Assembly: GCA_039105265.1 (NCBI GenBank)
Contig: JAPFFF010000007.1
Span: forward strand, 6,262,001-6,326,000
Reading direction: 5' to 3'
From: Tritrichomonas musculus
Lineage: Eukaryota; Parabasalia; Tritrichomonadida; Tritrichomonadidae
Length of the DNA stretch: 64,000 nucleotides
In this document: positions 62,352 to 64,000 of the stretch, piece after piece
Position numbering within the stretch: the first letter of the stretch is position 1
How the letters are laid out: each line of letters begins with the position of its first letter
Notes under the pieces: generated by a model
The model's database searches: none
Told to the model about the DNA's origin: nothing
Seen by the model: the letters and a program-made list of their open reading frames with translations, nothing else
Translations under genes and position numbers: made by a program

Positions 62352-64000
62352 ATGAGCAAGAAATCGTTCATATTATCATCAGCAGGATTAAAAAATCTAG
62401 TCCAAAATCAATGTTATGGAGAAGACTTTAAATTTATTTTTGGAGAGCATGAGATCCAAATGAAAAATCTCTTTGCCGAATTTATTTCTCCATATGTTTC
62501 ACAAATTCATCAATCAGATCCAACAATTACTTCCATTCATTTTTCTAACAATAATTCTACCAAACAGTCGAAAACGAACTATTTAACTAAAATAAGTGAA
62601 GAAGTATTTTCTCTTTTTGAGTCAATCAGCAAAGGCAACTCGATTGATATCGACAAAGAACAATGTTTTCAGCTTCAAATCATCTCAATTCTTTTAAAAA
62701 ACAAAGAAATGTTCACGAAACTTGATGAATTTTTTGTTGATGAAGATGATGAAGAAGATGAAGAAAATTTTGAGAATAAAATCAGAGAGAAACTGGGATT
62801 TGTTTCATTTCTTGGAATGAATTCAGATTCATCGGAAATGTGGAATCTGAGTACAACTATTGAATACATTGCTTCAAAATTTTATTCGATTGATACTGAT
62901 CAAATAATTGACCTTTCGAGAACGGTTTTTTATTCAATTTTGAATAACTCCAAGCTGACTATTGAAAGCGAAGACTGGCTTCTTGACCTGATTGACAAAT
63001 ATTTTAGCAAAGAAGAAGAAAAGTGCCAATATTCAAAGAATGACGTTTTGAGTGCCATTTATTTCTATGAAGAGGTCAATTTTGACTTTTTGAGTGAAGA
63101 TAGATTGAAAGAATTCATTGACAAAGTTGATCCGAATGAAATGACAGTTCCACTCTGGAACAAAATCAAGAAGTGCTTCTACTTCAGCAAAAAAAATCCG
63201 AATCAAGCAAAAGAGAAGGAAACGGTTTCTATCGTCACATTCAACGATACGCAGAAAGTATTGTCGTCGTCGGATATGATAAATACCGTCAGATTGGCGA
63301 AAACCCGACCAGCAAAAACAAGAATGGTGAAGCAGTCATCCACCCTCCTCAGAATTTGCATCTGGATCCGTCTTCGCTTCTGTCTTACTCGGTTTACTAC
63401 GCACACTCGGTTTCTGTTACTCGTTCTGGCTCTCTGATCGGAGTTGGCGACAACAACGGCGGCCAAATCAGCGGCTCGCTCGAGAAGACAGTCATCAGCC
63501 GATTCAAAGAATTTTCGATGAATGACAGCAGCAGGCGACCGCTGGCTCCTGTTTCTGCTGTCTGCACTGATTGCGGCACTCTCTATATGTTCACAAAAAG
63601 TTGTGGCAGCGGGAGGCAGCTCGTTTACTGCGATAATGGAATAAAGGGAGGCACCCCAGTCTTTCTTGACATCGGCAACCACGAGCCAGTGTCACTTTTC
63701 GGCGGTTATTATCATGCAGCTGCGATCTGCACCGATGGTGAAGTCATCTTCATCAACCGTGACCCAGTCACAAATTCGCCATCGTCACGCATTGGTGCTG
63801 CTTCTCTTCCTGGCGGCGAGAAGGCGACGATGGTTGCCTGCCTCATCAAATCAGTTTTTGCGCTGAGCTGGAGCGGGCGGGTCTTCGCGTCAGTCGTCGA
63901 ATCAGGAAGCTTTGCCCTCAATTTTTCAGAGGTTTCAGAACTGTCAGGCCAAAAAGTCGTCTGACTGTCTGGCTCGAGCTATCACTGCCTGGCAGTCAGC
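62352..64000 (+). CDS. BTB-RCC1 type protein (frame break; 3' end off window)
   Basis: The ATG at 62352 gives MSKKSFILSSAGLKNLVQNQ with a trichomonad BTB-like domain (~25-115: FKFIFGEHEIQMKNLFAEFI, SEEVFSLFESISKGNSI) and a helical region. After ~63190 the RCC1-like propeller lies in another frame: YAESIVVVGYDKYRQIGENP, SGSLIGVGDNNGGQISGSL, DCGTLYMFTKSCGSGRQLVY, SGRVFASVVESGSFALN. The switch falls between 63189, where eight A occur, and about 63275. A TGA at 63962-63964 precedes another RCC1-like piece (LSGSSYHCLAVS) at the window end. From ~63200 base composition becomes much more GC-rich than elsewhere here. RCC1 propellers bind chromatin or GTPases. TCATA lies about 12 bp before the ATG. 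Confidence 0.75.

Overview
The window is strongly AT-rich eukaryotic DNA from a trichomonad parabasalid, most likely a Tritrichomonas-like species. The evidence is the gene content: BspA-type leucine-rich repeat proteins, DUF3447/ankyrin proteins, a kinase-like domain fused to Sel1 repeats, a chlamydial-Pmp-like surface protein with a Ser/Phe linker, a BTB-RCC1 protein, and relics of Polinton and hAT elements. Genes are mostly single open frames with short leaders, several with a TCA-type initiator-like sequence just before the ATG, and are separated by long AT-rich gaps full of palindromes and small inverted-repeat elements. I saw no tRNA, rRNA or CRISPR array.

Layout: 1-560, DnaJ (minus, cut by the window edge). 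950-1332, a decayed frame. 3.9-7.9 kb, a broken Polinton-like region (integrase, NUMOD4/HNH-type nuclease relic, helicase fragment) followed by a GC-richer foldback cluster. 9.1-11.3 kb, pseudokinase-Sel1. 12.6-15.6 kb, a bacterial-type poly(ADP-ribose) glycohydrolase divergent from a DUF3447-BspA gene. 16.1-18.5 kb, a large BspA protein. 19.9-20.5 kb, a tail-anchored Rab-like GTPase with a frame break. 20.5-31.4 kb, a transposon graveyard: an 898-bp element with 8-bp target duplication, a 201-bp perfect inverted repeat, a TA-flanked MITE, a foldback, a DDE transposase fragment and a hAT remnant. 31.7-33.7 kb, Pmp-like surface protein. 34.1-34.9 kb, unknown helical protein. 36.5-37.6 kb, Gln-rich repeat protein. 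37.7-38.3 kb, nested palindrome. 40.1-40.6 kb, small unknown protein.

The most striking region is 42.3-55.1 kb. Two giant genes diverge from one ~457-bp intergenic region. Leftward is a ~1910-residue protein with a probable calponin-homology-like head and about 90 E/K/Q hexads. Rightward is a 2209-residue protein with a complete SecA-type translocase motor, two predicted membrane segments and a C-terminal kinase-like domain that lacks the catalytic Asp and the DFG Asp. A further unusual fusion lies downstream: two ubiquitin-like domains, a VWA domain and an E2 fold whose catalytic Cys is Ser (58.6-61.2 kb). I know of no described function for the SecA-pseudokinase architecture. It is the best candidate for an undescribed system here, but joint action of the two divergent genes is inference from arrangement only.

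Three frame breaks in otherwise convincing host genes lie at or near eight-base homopolymers (20032, 37532, 63189), so assembly indels or slippage must be considered before calling those genes broken. Two DUF3447-BspA paralogues are interrupted at the same point of the ankyrin region, which suggests a conserved intron with unclear splice signals.
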